A stretch of 64,000 bases of DNA from Shewanella insulae (GCF_009831655.1 NZ_WRPA01000009.1:62001-126000), one strand, 5' to 3'; shown: positions 27,537-36,313, numbered from the stretch's first letter. Translations and numbers: made by a program. The notes: generated by a model from the sequence alone, not told the origin.

Positions 27537-27947
27537 ATGAACCGACCAAGTCCGAGCATACTGCTACTGATCGCTTTCTATATCCTTATTGCCATTCTCG
27601 CCGGCTGGCGCGCCCTGGACAGCCAGACCCTAGATCTCTTTACCCTGGGTGTACTCCCCGTGCTCATCGGCCTCATCGCCCGCACTAGCTGGGCGAGCCT
27701 AGTGCTTAAGATCTATATCGGCATACAGACCCTAGGATTCACGGCGCTGGGTGCCACGGCGGTTATCGCCTACCAGATCACCCCGGAAGACGTTAAGGTG
27801 GTGGTACGCGGTCAGGAGCTGCCTATCTGGGCCATCGCCCTAGTAGTCATCGTATTACTGAGTTTTCAGTGGTATATGGCATTCTCTAAGGGGCTGAAAC
27901 AATACCTGCCACAGGCAGCGCAAGCCAGCGACAAGAACAAGGCCTAA
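27537..27947 (+). CDS. Four-helix membrane protein, hypothetical
   Basis: The 136-residue protein has four predicted membrane helices: SILLLIAFYILIAILAGW; FTLGVLPVLIGLIA; LKIYIGIQTLGFTALGATAV; and IWAIALVVIVLLSFQWYMAF. The C-terminal tail is charged. I recognise no family. It stands alone upstream of the HU gene. Confidence 0.7.
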   Translation: MNRPSPSILLLIAFYILIAILAGWRALDSQTLDLFTLGVLPVLIGLIARTSWASLVLKIYIGIQTLGFTALGATAVIAYQITPEDVKVVVRGQELPIWAIALVVIVLLSFQWYMAFSKGLKQYLPQAAQASDKNKA

Positions 27948-28201
27948 CTCTTCCCACGGGGAGGTTTATAGCCTGTCACCTCCCCAGGCCTTATCTGACA
28001 GGCCTTTGTACCAATCCAGTCAAAACCGGGGCGTTTTCTGCTACCTCAAGGGTAAATTTTTACTGAATTTGACTGAAAGCACCCTTTCGACGCATAAAAC
28101 CGCTTTCAATATAGGGATGCTTGTGGCATGTTAAGTTCAGCAATTGCAAGTATCTAATGTAATTGGTATTACTAAATCTACGGAAAGAAGAGACTATCCA
28201 A

Positions 28202-28474
28202 ATGAATAAAACTGAACTTGTTGCAAAAATAGCGGAGAACGCTGAACTCACTAAAGCTGAAGCTGCTCGCGCCTTAAAGTCTTTCGAAGAGACGGTAGCG
28301 GAAGCGATGAAGAACGGCGAGAAAATCTCTATTGTAGGTTTTGGTTCTTTCGAGACCACTAGCCGTGCAGCACGTACAGGCCGCAACCCACAAACGGGCA
28401 AAGAAATTCAGATCCCAGCGGCTGTAGTACCTAAGTTTAAAGCCGGTAAGACGCTAAAAGACAGCGTAAACTAA
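28202..28474 (+). CDS. HU-family nucleoid DNA-binding protein
   Basis: The 90-residue protein starts MNKTELVAKIAENAELTKAE and contains GFGSFETTSRAARTGRNPQTGKEI, the HU beta-arm signature with the intercalating Pro. HU bends DNA and compacts the nucleoid. The ATG at 28202 gives the exact family length; an earlier in-frame start at 28163 does not. It is followed by a strong terminator. Confidence 0.97.
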   Translation: MNKTELVAKIAENAELTKAEAARALKSFEETVAEAMKNGEKISIVGFGSFETTSRAARTGRNPQTGKEIQIPAAVVPKFKAGKTLKDSVN

Positions 28475-28495
28475 ATCGGTATTTAATCCGTCGAA

Positions 28496-28519
28496 AAACC
28501 TCCTCCATGGAGGTTTTTT
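28496..28519 (+). terminator. Rho-independent terminator of HU gene
   Basis: The stem AACCTCC / GGAGGTT has a short TCCAT loop and a T7 run after it. Confidence 0.92.
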
Positions 28520-28712
28520 TATGCCCTCTCTTAGTGCATCCTCTGCCTCATTTTTAGTCAAACCCTTGCTTCTTTCTAACGCAAGCAAAATAACCAACTG
28601 AAATATAACAGATAAATATTTGGCACGCTCTTCGCTATAGCTTGTACGCGGCCTGACAATACTCATAACAACAGCCAGGGCCGCTCCCATAGACCAATAA
28701 GAAGGAATGAGT

Positions 28713-29405
28713 ATGAAACAAGCATTGCGAACCCTAAGCCTACTCGCGGGCACCTTGATGGTTGCATTACCCGCCAGCGCTAGTGTCACGGGCAACATAG
28801 GCGCGACCTCCAACTACTTGTGGCGCGGTGCCACGCAGACGGGAGACGCGCCCGCGGTTCAAGGCGGCATAGACTTCGAACACGACAGCGGCCTCTACCT
28901 CGGAACCTGGGCGTCCAATGTGGATTTCGGCGACGACACCAGCTATGAGATCGACTTCTACGGCGGCTACGCTGGCAGCATAGGGGAAGAGTTTGGTTAT
29001 GACATCAGCTACCTCTACTACGCCTACCCAGATAGCGATTCGAGCATAGACTTCGGTGAAGTGACTCTGGCCCTAAGCTGGAAATGGTTCAGCATCGCCT
29101 ATTCACAGGTGGTCAATGCCGATAGCGACGTGGCAGCGGATCCCTTCGATGAGAAAGATCTTAGCTATATCGACGCCGGTGTCAGCTTCCCACTGTCTGA
29201 GACCCTGTCTATCTCGGCTCACTATGGCTACTCCAGCGGCGACGTCGTCAATGCCTGGTTCGATACCGACCACTATGCCGACTACTCACTCTCTCTGGAT
29301 AAGGAAACCGACTTCGGTACCATCTCCTTCCTGGTCAGCGATACCGACCTCGAGGGTGACGATCCGAAAGTGGTCGTTGGCTACAGCTATAGTTTCGATT
29401 TGTGA
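28713..29405 (+). CDS. TorF-family (TIGR02001) putative outer-membrane porin
   Basis: GAAGGA lies six bases before the ATG at 28713, while an ATG at 28707 abuts it, so the shorter form of 230 residues is chosen. It has a signal peptide (LSLLAGTLMVALPASA-S). The mature start, VTGNIGATSNYLWRGATQTGDAPAVQGGIDF, is typical of the TorF/Gcw_chp family of small barrels. Strands are rich in Tyr and Asp, and the protein ends YSYSFDL. The family's substrate is unknown. It is monocistronic. Confidence 0.9.
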   Translation: MKQALRTLSLLAGTLMVALPASASVTGNIGATSNYLWRGATQTGDAPAVQGGIDFEHDSGLYLGTWASNVDFGDDTSYEIDFYGGYAGSIGEEFGYDISYLYYAYPDSDSSIDFGEVTLALSWKWFSIAYSQVVNADSDVAADPFDEKDLSYIDAGVSFPLSETLSISAHYGYSSGDVVNAWFDTDHYADYSLSLDKETDFGTISFLVSDTDLEGDDPKVVVGYSYSFDL

Positions 29406-29418
29406 TCTAAATTTAAAT

Positions 29419-29446
29419 GAGTTGCCGCTAAATTAGCCGGCAACTC
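29419..29446 (+). terminator. Hairpin downstream of TorF-family gene
   Basis: GAGTTGCCG / CGGCAACTC is a perfect nine-base stem 14 bases after the stop. It has no T-run, so it is either a weak terminator or a mRNA-stabilising end. Confidence 0.6.
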
Positions 29447-29592
29447 ACTATTGTCCTGAAATTATTTCATTTAAAAACCGCAACTTAAAATCCATCCGTC
29501 CACCGAACCACACAGAGTTTGTCCACAAAACCGACAAATACAATTGTGTTAACTCGATCAAACAAAAATCGAAAATCCCCTGCTATTTTTCT

Positions 29593-29610
29593 CATTAGCG
29601 CTCGCTAATG
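29593..29610. promoter_or_regulatory. Inverted repeat upstream of the 57-residue gene
   Basis: CATTAGCG-CT-CGCTAATG is a perfect eight-base dyad about 124 bases before the small gene's ATG. It sits in a 328-base spacer (29406-29733) that otherwise shows only a hairpin. It could be an operator; its regulator is unknown. Confidence 0.45.
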
Positions 29611-29733
29611 TGCTCAGGCCTTAGGACGCTATACTAGCTAACGCTTTGACCCAGTTAACTTTATGTTAAAGCGGCTCAGTGCTAAGTAGCACCAAATGAG
29701 TGCTCAAGCACTTTATTTGACGAGGATTTCACT

Positions 29734-29907
29734 ATGGCTCAGTTACTCGATGTTATTCCGAACGATGCTGAAATCGAAGCGATCACAGCACCCAAAAACC
29801 CTAAGGCCGCCTGTGAGCTGCAACACAGGCGGGAAGTCAAACGTCGCCTGGAAGAGTTACTCGAAGAGGCAGCCCTCAAACGCGCCATGGGTGGTGATTT
29901 CTACTGA
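29734..29907 (+). CDS. 57-residue basic/coiled small protein, PA3496-like
   Basis: The start ATG at 29734 has GAGG 12 bases upstream. The product is a 57-residue cytosolic protein. Its middle is a charged helix (HRREVKRRLEELLEEAALKR) and it ends MGGDFY. The RRxVKRRLEELLEE pattern resembles the small PA3496-type proteins annotated as putative envelope-integrity factors; I hold that resemblance with low confidence. A decayed copy of this gene exists at about 36.1-36.2 kb on the same strand. Confidence 0.75.
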   Translation: MAQLLDVIPNDAEIEAITAPKNPKAACELQHRREVKRRLEELLEEAALKRAMGGDFY

Positions 29908-29919
29908 AACCCAGAGATA

Positions 29920-29940
29920 AGGGTAGGTAACGCCTACCCT
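29920..29940. terminator. Hairpin between 57-residue gene and chemoreceptor gene
   Basis: AGGGTAGG / CCTACCCT is an eight-base stem with a five-base loop in the convergent gap. It has no T-run. Confidence 0.55.
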
Positions 29941-29947
29941 GATTAGG

Positions 29948-31405
29948 TCAGCTCGCTTGGCAACGTACCACCTTAGTTAGGCTATTTGCCAACGCCTGCA
30001 ACTGCTCGACTCGCTTGGTCAGCTGCTCCCCAGCGAGCGCCACCGACTCAGACACCTGATTGGTATCCACCACGCTGGATGCCACTTCACAGCTGGCGCT
30101 ATTGAGTTGCGTCAGCGCCTCTCCTTGCTGGGCCATTAACACCGCCATTTGATTAACGTCGTGAACAACACTGGCCACCTGTTCGATAATCTGCGTCAGC
30201 TCCTCCGTGCTCTGCGCTATCACCTTCTGTCCTTGTAACACCTCGTCACGACTGCTTCCCAGCAGCTGACGTATCTCGACCGCAGACTGATCGCTCTTGG
30301 CCGAAAGCTCTCTGACTTGCTCGGCAACCACGGCAAAGCCTCGTCCATATTCGCCGGCCCTGGCCGCCTCAATTGCCGCATTGAGTGCGAGTAGATTAGT
30401 CTGTTCCGCCACAGACGTAATGAGGTCGGCGACCGAGACGATTTCCTGGTTGCTTCTTAGTATCGCCGCGATGGCACTGGTCGACGCCTCTAAGGATTGG
30501 GCGCTATCGGTCGCCCGGCGATCGATAGATTGGCAGCGCTCCCTCAGCTCTGTCATAAACTGCTCTGATTGCCGCATGTCTTGGGCCATCTGCGACACCT
30601 GTTGACTCATCTGCTCTGCCGCACTGGCCTGAGAGTCACAATTCACATTAAGCTGAGTCACCTGCCGGTGAAGATCCGAGGCTTGGACGTCTAGCGCAGA
30701 GGCAACACAGGACAGCGCCGAGGCATCCTCACTCGCCTGAGTCAACACCTGTCCAAGGCGCTGCTCGCCTGCCTGCGCCTTAGCGGCGCTCGATTGCACA
30801 CTCTGCTGTGCTTCGGCCTGGGCCTGGTTGGCCCTATGCCGGGCGGCGCAACTATAGCCTTGCGCCACCACGATCACGACCAGAGGAAGTATCATGCCAC
30901 TCCAGGCCTCGACCGCCTCCCCCGTCTCAGACAGCGCTATGGTCACCACTATCTGCTGCTGCAAGCCTAACTGCACCATGACAGCCGATAGGCCGATGAC
31001 GATAAGACTCCACACAGTCGCCATGGTTAAATTGGCGGTCAGATAGAAGGCGATAATCAACACGGCAACCCAGAGGCTTTGACTCGAGGCAAGGATCCCT
31101 CCGCCCTGATAGATGACGTTGAGGGCGTGCAACACCATGCCAAAGAAGCCCAGATTTAACGCCAGATTTATCTGGCGTAGAAAACGAACCGTCGCCGCCG
31201 CCATTACCTCGACAGAGATAAAGATCATCGAGGTGATCATCAGCAAGCTATGGGGCTGCTGTGCCCATTTGATCAGGCTATATAGCCCGGTAAACAGGCA
31301 TAACAGGGTGAAGAAAAGCAGGGTTTCGACCAAACGAACCTGATCATTATTCCAATGATGATGCTTGGGGAAAAACAACTGATGCCAGATAGCGAGTGGG
31401 GTCAT
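29948..31405 (-). CDS. Methyl-accepting chemotaxis protein with polytopic N-terminus
   Basis: The 485-residue protein has about six membrane segments in the first 190 residues, without a periplasmic ligand domain or recognisable HAMP. A cytosolic coiled coil follows. The signalling tip is canonical: [20 protein letters not shown], then [20 protein letters not shown]. The ligand must act from within the membrane or on the short loops, for example a redox, light or hydrophobic cue, but that is inference. There is no C-terminal pentapeptide. CheD elsewhere in the window could process it. Confidence 0.92.
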   Translation of the reverse strand: MTPLAIWHQLFFPKHHHWNNDQVRLVETLLFFTLLCLFTGLYSLIKWAQQPHSLLMITSMIFISVEVMAAATVRFLRQINLALNLGFFGMVLHALNVIYQGGGILASSQSLWVAVLIIAFYLTANLTMATVWSLIVIGLSAVMVQLGLQQQIVVTIALSETGEAVEAWSGMILPLVVIVVAQGYSCAARHRANQAQAEAQQSVQSSAAKAQAGEQRLGQVLTQASEDASALSCVASALDVQASDLHRQVTQLNVNCDSQASAAEQMSQQVSQMAQDMRQSEQFMTELRERCQSIDRRATDSAQSLEASTSAIAAILRSNQEIVSVADLITSVAEQTNLLALNAAIEAARAGEYGRGFAVVAEQVRELSAKSDQSAVEIRQLLGSSRDEVLQGQKVIAQSTEELTQIIEQVASVVHDVNQMAVLMAQQGEALTQLNSASCEVASSVVDTNQVSESVALAGEQLTKRVEQLQALANSLTKVVRCQAS

Positions 31406-31593
31406 AGGCTTAGATCTCCTGCCTGCAAACGACTCGAGGTGAGAAATAAGTCAGCCTGTTGCCAATTCACATGATGCCCTATTGCAACCACCGGGTGAAC
31501 AGGAGTGGCTCATCGCCGCGGCTCAGCCTCATCACGAGCCGAGCCACGTCTGATGGAGCATCACATGATAGCCGCAACAGGCCGACTCAAGAC

Positions 31594-32157
31594 TTACCCC
31601 TTTAACATCTCTTTCTTAAGACCCTTATCGGTTGGGTTATCACCCAACCAGATCGCCAGCACGGCCTTACGAAAATCCTCACCACTGGTCACAGACAACT
31701 GCTGACCATTTTTATAGCTGACAATGCCGGTACCGGGCACACTCACCAGGGTAAATTGATCCCCCTCTTTAATCGGCTCGGCAAAGGTCGCGATAAAGGA
31801 GGTGATGCTCTCGGCAATGGCACTGGTGTCGCCGTCGGTCGCCCGCTCGAATCCATCATGCATCGCCTCCGTCATCTTCTCAGAGGTGATCATGCCAGAG
31901 GTAATATTGAGCCGAATCGCGGCAATCTGTTCGCCATCAAGCACCATGGCTGCCTGCTCTGTCTGGGAGACCGTATACAAGGACCCCACATACAGATCCA
32001 TGAAGAACTTGCTGCGAACACCCGCACCATTGAGCTGTAGCACCTGCTCTTGAGAGGTCATGGTCTCGGCGACATCGATACCTGCAACCTCGACAGCCGA
32101 CACAGATGTGGTACTCAGTAACAGTGCTCCGGCCAATAACAAGCTATGTTTATTCAT
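31594..32157 (-). CDS. Chalcone-isomerase-like secreted protein
   Basis: The 187-residue protein has a signal peptide (LLLAGALLLSTTSVSA-V) and belongs to the bacterial chalcone isomerase-like family. Supporting blocks are NGAGVRSKFFMDLYVGSLY near residues 43-61, then IRLNITSGMITSEKMTEAM, and late WLGDNPTDKGLKKEMLKG. Bacterial members are mostly uncharacterised and bind lipids or lack isomerase activity. GGAG lies upstream of the ATG. A terminator upstream separates it from the membrane-protein unit. Confidence 0.85.
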   Translation of the reverse strand: MNKHSLLLAGALLLSTTSVSAVEVAGIDVAETMTSQEQVLQLNGAGVRSKFFMDLYVGSLYTVSQTEQAAMVLDGEQIAAIRLNITSGMITSEKMTEAMHDGFERATDGDTSAIAESITSFIATFAEPIKEGDQFTLVSVPGTGIVSYKNGQQLSVTSGEDFRKAVLAIWLGDNPTDKGLKKEMLKG

Positions 32158-32229
32158 TTGTCACTCCGTCGATATCCAAGTCATGGCGGTTGCCTAAGCC
32201 ATTGCAGACCAGCCGCACACGACACAATT

Positions 32230-32271
32230 AAAAAGGCACTAGCGCCGAACTGGGGAGCAAAACGCTAGTGC
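32230..32271 (-). terminator. Rho-independent terminator of the three-gene membrane unit
   Basis: On the reverse strand GCACTAGCG pairs with CGCTAGTGC across an 18-base loop, followed by C and five T. It lies 13 bases after the barrel gene stop and so ends the unit before the chalcone-isomerase-like gene. Confidence 0.8.
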
Positions 32272-32283
32272 AAAGGGCACCAG

Positions 32284-33144
32284 CTAGAATGCGTGGTTAT
32301 ACTCGATCCAGTAGCTGTCATCTGTGCTATCACTATTGTCTGTCTTATAGTTCACACGAATGTTCTGACGCTTGTTCATCTGATAAGCCACCGAGATCTC
32401 TCCATTGAAACTGGCCATCTGTAATCCACCATCCATGATGTCATCACTCCAGCCTTTACCTTGAATTTCATCGGTATAAGAGGCGCTCACCAAGGTCCAC
32501 CAGTGCTCGTTAAAGGCATAACGGGCGTAAACCATACCGGTCAAAATCAGTGAAGGGACGTCGATACCACTGCTGGACACGGCTGTGCTAGCAGCCATGT
32601 CAGGCGGCAAGATCTGCGACATGTTGTCTTCAACCACCACGGCGCCGGCATAGAGAATCGGCCAGATGTAGAAACTGTCGGTCACAGGAATCGTCATCAC
32701 AGGGCCTGCCTGAATCACGGCCATATTGCCGTAGAAGGGATGATCCGCCAGGATGGCATCGACCGACCAGCCTGTACCATTTGTGGTATTGATAGTTCCG
32801 TAACGCATCCGGTACGATCGCTTGCTGGTTTCATCGTTAAAGGTGGGGATCATGCCGTATTCGGGATGGGCCACCATGCCGGTAAATTGCTGTGTCTTAT
32901 CCCCCTCATTGAAGATGTTTTTCGCCTCGAAGATCACCCCTGTCTTCTGTCCCGAGGTCGCCGTCTTTTCCGACAACATCAATTGCGCCTTAAAGTTGGC
33001 ACCTTCGCTGCCATAAGACGCTCCCAGTGAGGTATACACATCCGTTGGGTTAGACATATCGATGTCGGCATCATCTGCCGCCATCGCATTGAAACCACAA
33101 GCCATTGACGCCACCACAGCAACACTTAAAAGATGCTTTTTCAT
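32284..33144 (-). CDS. Secreted beta-barrel protein of unknown function
   Basis: The ATG at 33144 has GGAG six bases upstream; upstream in-frame starts overlap the preceding gene and are rejected. The 286-residue protein has a signal peptide (LLSVAVVASMACGFNAMA-A). It has alternating amphipathic strands (YTSLGASYGSEGANFKAQL, MVYARYAFNEHWWTLVSASY, ISVAYQMNKRQNIRVNYK) and a C-terminal Phe (EYNHAF), as in outer-membrane barrels of about 12 strands. I recognise no named family. It is the last gene of a unit with two membrane paralogues. Confidence 0.72.
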   Translation of the reverse strand: MKKHLLSVAVVASMACGFNAMAADDADIDMSNPTDVYTSLGASYGSEGANFKAQLMLSEKTATSGQKTGVIFEAKNIFNEGDKTQQFTGMVAHPEYGMIPTFNDETSKRSYRMRYGTINTTNGTGWSVDAILADHPFYGNMAVIQAGPVMTIPVTDSFYIWPILYAGAVVVEDNMSQILPPDMAASTAVSSSGIDVPSLILTGMVYARYAFNEHWWTLVSASYTDEIQGKGWSDDIMDGGLQMASFNGEISVAYQMNKRQNIRVNYKTDNSDSTDDSYWIEYNHAF

Positions 33145-33217
33145 AATTGACTCCATCGTCATCATTTGATCTATTTGTTTTAAAAATCGGTTTAAATCAC
33201 TTGTCGTATTGCGGCGG

Positions 33218-34399
33218 TTAACTTGCCGCAGCCAATGCCTGACGGCGCTTCCACTTACCGGTGAAGAAGACATAGGCATATGCACTGTTGATCACAAAGC
33301 TTGCTGCACCGGCGGCGAGCATAAGCTCATCGTTACGTGGCATAGGCACCACATTGCTTTCATACATAAATGGGCAACTGAAGTAGTACATAAAGGATCC
33401 AGCCAGCGTGAAGGCACGGGCTTGCAACCAGGTTCCTTTCTTGATGAACAGGGCCGGTAGCGTCGCGGCGATCAGCACCATCATCTGAGCCGTTGCAGAC
33501 CCCGGGAAGTTGAGGTAGACGAAGACGATATTCCAAACGTCGTAGGCAATAATCCAGAAGGTGGTCATTGCCGGCCAGATCATATCTTGCTGCTTAGACT
33601 TGTCGGCGAAGATCTGCGCCCAGCCCGCCAACGTGATGATGGACAACACGCCGCCAATGGCGTTGAGGATGTTAGCCAGGTTACCCATGCTAAAGTCCTG
33701 CATGACGGCTTCGGAAATGTTGATAGCGAGGAAAGCGGCAGCACCAAACTTGGCCCACTTCATATCCCCTATCTTGGTAAAGCGGATCAGGGTAAATAAC
33801 GCCGCGGCGCCCACCACAGAATAGAGCTTGACCCACTTGAACCAATAGGTCACACCATAGCTAGACCACAATGGAATCAATACGATGGGAAGAATGAACC
33901 ACAGCAGATAATTGCTGTATTTAAAGCGGCGACACAGCTCGTTAAGCAGCATCAAACCAATCAGCACCAAAAACACATGACCGAAGGCGCGGTTTTGATA
34001 CCACTTGTGAATGTTAAAGCCGTCTCCATCCAGACTAAAGCGCATGGTTTCCGCTTCGACGAAGCTGATCTGCGCGCCGTCAAAGTCGGTGATCAAATCT
34101 CCAGGCTGACTGGTGATTGTCAGCTCATGACCCGACAATGCCCAGTGTTGAATCTCGCTATGGTTAAAGCCACCCGACTGCTTAGTGACCTCAACCGTGT
34201 CGTCACTGCCAAATTCGAGACGATAGAACAGGCTGCCCTCGCCTGGCTTGCCATCCCGTGTTCCCTGCCAAACCTGCCCCTGAATATTATCCAGATGCGA
34301 TGTCGCATCTAAGGAATCGTCTGCATGAGTTACTGTGCTACAAAGCAGCAATAACATGGCAAACATAGTGCTGATTATCTGTTTCACCCTGAGTTTCAT
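33218..34399 (-). CDS. Polytopic membrane protein with extracytoplasmic N-terminal domain
   Basis: The 393-residue protein has a signal peptide (MLLLLCSTVTHA-D, about 26), then a beta-rich extracytoplasmic domain of about 105 residues (VWQGTRDGKPGEGSLFYRLE; HWALSGHELTITSQPGD), then about eight membrane helices. The membrane half is a paralogue of the next upstream gene. Shared landmarks are NISEAVMQDF at 227, WNIVFVY at 289 and ARAFTLA at 327. It may belong to DUF5692, but I am not sure. No catalytic motif is seen. Confidence 0.7.
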   Translation of the reverse strand: MKLRVKQIISTMFAMLLLLCSTVTHADDSLDATSHLDNIQGQVWQGTRDGKPGEGSLFYRLEFGSDDTVEVTKQSGGFNHSEIQHWALSGHELTITSQPGDLITDFDGAQISFVEAETMRFSLDGDGFNIHKWYQNRAFGHVFLVLIGLMLLNELCRRFKYSNYLLWFILPIVLIPLWSSYGVTYWFKWVKLYSVVGAAALFTLIRFTKIGDMKWAKFGAAAFLAINISEAVMQDFSMGNLANILNAIGGVLSIITLAGWAQIFADKSKQQDMIWPAMTTFWIIAYDVWNIVFVYLNFPGSATAQMMVLIAATLPALFIKKGTWLQARAFTLAGSFMYYFSCPFMYESNVVPMPRNDELMLAAGAASFVINSAYAYVFFTGKWKRRQALAAAS

Positions 34400-34433
34400 A
34401 ATTTCACTCTCTCAATCGTGATGCTTAGATGAG

Positions 34434-34454
34434 GGGCGCCACCTAGCGGCGCCC
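34434..34454. repeat. Intercistronic hairpin between the two membrane paralogues
   Basis: GGGCGCC / GGCGCCC is a perfect seven-base stem with a seven-base loop and no T-run, eight bases after the upstream gene's stop. It is likely an mRNA-processing or stability element rather than a terminator. Confidence 0.6.
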
Positions 34455-34461
34455 TAAGGTC

Positions 34462-35367
34462 TTAAGCCGTGGTTAGTCGTTGCTGTTTTTCCGGCGTGTC
34501 TTTGTAGTACTCATTAAGCATCGGCGGCTCGTTGTCCCCGGTCGGCGGCTCACCTGTTGGGCTAGTGCGTTGCTTATTGAAGTACCAGATGGCAAACGGA
34601 ACGTGCATCGCCAGGTTGATCGCGCCCCACGCCCACAGCACTGTGTCGTTGGCCCAGCTGGACGAGTCCATTACTGGCGTGAAGATGTCGGCATTGGCAC
34701 GTACCAAGATGTGGAAGGCTAAGGTGTACACTCGGGCGATGATGTAGAGCTCGGGACGCCCCTTGATGATGGGGTACAGCTCCGCCGCCATTAAGATACA
34801 GAAGGAGCTGGCGAAGTAGCCTGGGTTCTCGCCAAACACAAAGGCCAGGTTCCAGGTGGTGTAGAGGAAGTTCCATGCCGCAGTCGAATAGAACAAGAGA
34901 TCATTGGGCTTGTCTCGACCTATCACCCAATACATGCGTTGACCATTCTTATAGCGAGGGAAAGGAATCGTGATACAAAGAATCACGCCACAGATCGCAT
35001 TGAAGTAGTTTGCGGTGGCAAAGTCTTTAGCCGTCGCCTCGGCAATGTTGAGGAAGAGTACGGCATACAAGACCTTGAGTACCCAGTCTCCCCTGAAAAA
35101 CGCCAATACCCTGTTAGGGTTGTCGTAATAGAGATAAGCAATTCGAGCGCCACCCACCACGATAGCAGTGGGGATGAGAACACTCACGGTTTTCGCCCAA
35201 CGGAACCAGCCGTCGAGGTTATCGGCCCATAAGGGCGCGGTAAGCAATGACAACAGCCAAAATGCTGCGGTTAAACGAGGTGTACGGCGCATGCCTTCCA
35301 CCAACACGAGCAAGAACACTATGTATCCGCTCATCGAAACAACATATTGCCAGACAGGTATGTCCAT
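34462..35367 (-). CDS. Polytopic membrane protein, paralogue of the neighbouring gene
   Basis: The 301-residue protein has about eight membrane helices and no signal-peptide domain. It aligns with the membrane half of its neighbour at a near-constant offset of 116-120 residues: NIAEATAKDF at 107, NAICGVILCIT at 123, WNLAFVF at 172, ARVYTLAFH at 211. The C-terminus is a charged cytosolic tail (SPTGEPPTGDNEPPMLNEYY). A strong GGAGG sits before the ATG. It is the first gene of the unit, behind a double inverted-repeat operator candidate. Function is unknown. Confidence 0.72.
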   Translation of the reverse strand: MDIPVWQYVVSMSGYIVFLLVLVEGMRRTPRLTAAFWLLSLLTAPLWADNLDGWFRWAKTVSVLIPTAIVVGGARIAYLYYDNPNRVLAFFRGDWVLKVLYAVLFLNIAEATAKDFATANYFNAICGVILCITIPFPRYKNGQRMYWVIGRDKPNDLLFYSTAAWNFLYTTWNLAFVFGENPGYFASSFCILMAAELYPIIKGRPELYIIARVYTLAFHILVRANADIFTPVMDSSSWANDTVLWAWGAINLAMHVPFAIWYFNKQRTSPTGEPPTGDNEPPMLNEYYKDTPEKQQRLTTA

Positions 35368-35430
35368 AACGCCTCCTGAGTTAATTTGATTCAGGTTGAG
35401 GTCTAAAACGACGCTATCCTGAACAATTTA

Positions 35431-35468
35431 TAGAGCAATTACTCTAAATTAGAGTCTTTACTCTATTT
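35431..35468. promoter_or_regulatory. Tandem inverted-repeat operator candidate
   Basis: TAGAG-N6-CTCTA occurs twice with a 19-base period: TAGAGCAATTACTCTA from 35431 and TAGAGTCTTTACTCTA from 35450. Each unit is a perfect dyad. They lie 64-101 bases ahead of the first membrane-protein gene, a position suited to a dimeric regulator bound at two adjacent sites. Confidence 0.65.
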
Positions 35469-36313
35469 TTTCTTTTCTCGACTTAATGAGAGCGACCTCA
35501 CATTGCGGTGAAGATCAGGGGGACAGATGTGAACGTTTTGCAACAGGATGTGATCTCGATAACAAAGTGGATAAGATTTATTTAATGAATGATAAGCAAA
35601 TGTAAAAAATGCCATTTGCCAATAGATGCTGAAAGCAAGAGTCAAGAGTCACAGCTATAGGACAGTACGAACAACTCATATAAAATCGTTTATAAACATA
35701 AAGATAAAACCGAACCCTCATTTGTCATTAGAAAAATTTGGCTGAGGTGCAGGGCTCTAAAGTGAGGTGGGAGTAGACACAAGCGATTTACGCTTTAGAG
35801 GCTGAAAGTATAGTTTCTAGCAAAAGATGCCCAAACGAATCCCCAAACTCAGGCTCTCAAGTCAAAACAATGTTAACAAGATTGGCGGTTTTCAACGCAC
35901 TGCCTGACTAAAGTCGAGCATCGCAGCAGAAGAAAAGAAAGGGCCTAGACTAGGGTTTCTTTAGGTTATGACAATCGGTCTGCACTCACTTGAGTCAGCC
36001 ATCACAGAGTCCGGCATTGTTCTAAATAACGAAAAATAGTGCAGATTATTCGGTCAAAACATGACTCGACCAGCCTGATTCGATGACACTAGAGCACCAG
36101 TTCAGGCGCTAATAAACCTAAGTACACCTGCGAGCTGCAACACAGGCGCCAAGTCAAATACCGCCAGTAGGAGGCACTCCAAGAGACGACCCCTCAAACG
36201 CAAGGGTCAAAGATTCCCCTTCTACCCAGGTTAAATTGGTGTAAGATTAAATTCAGCACATAACTTGTTGATAGTCATAATTCTTCCAAGCAGTTCGTCT
36301 GCAAGAGGTCATC
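35469..36313. other. Gene-poor AT-rich spacer
   Basis: These 845 bases hold no convincing gene. A reverse frame at 35463-35645 overlaps the operator and lacks a ribosome site. The only recognisable content is the pseudogene fragment at about 36105-36233. The promoter for the HlyD exporter gene must lie in the last 80 bases. Confidence 0.6.
36105..36233 (+). pseudogene. Decayed copy of the 57-residue small gene
   Basis: The segment from about 36111 to 36205 aligns with 29794-29885: CCTAAG, then GAGCTGCAACACAGGCG, AAGTCAAA, CGCC and CCTCAAACGC are shared. In the copy the Leu-Glu codons of RRLEE are replaced by CAG TAG, an in-frame stop, and one extra C before CTCAAACGC shifts the frame. Past the shift, LKRKG...FPFYPG-stop echoes LKRAMGGDFY. 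The 5' part is too diverged to delimit; homology before 36105 is uncertain. Confidence 0.8.

Noticed and set aside
27328-27540. Forward 70-codon frame
   Set aside because: Basic, low-complexity sequence without a ribosome site, ending at the start of the real membrane-protein gene.
35463-35645. Reverse 60-codon frame
   Set aside because: It begins in AT-rich DNA with no ribosome site and ends in the operator region.
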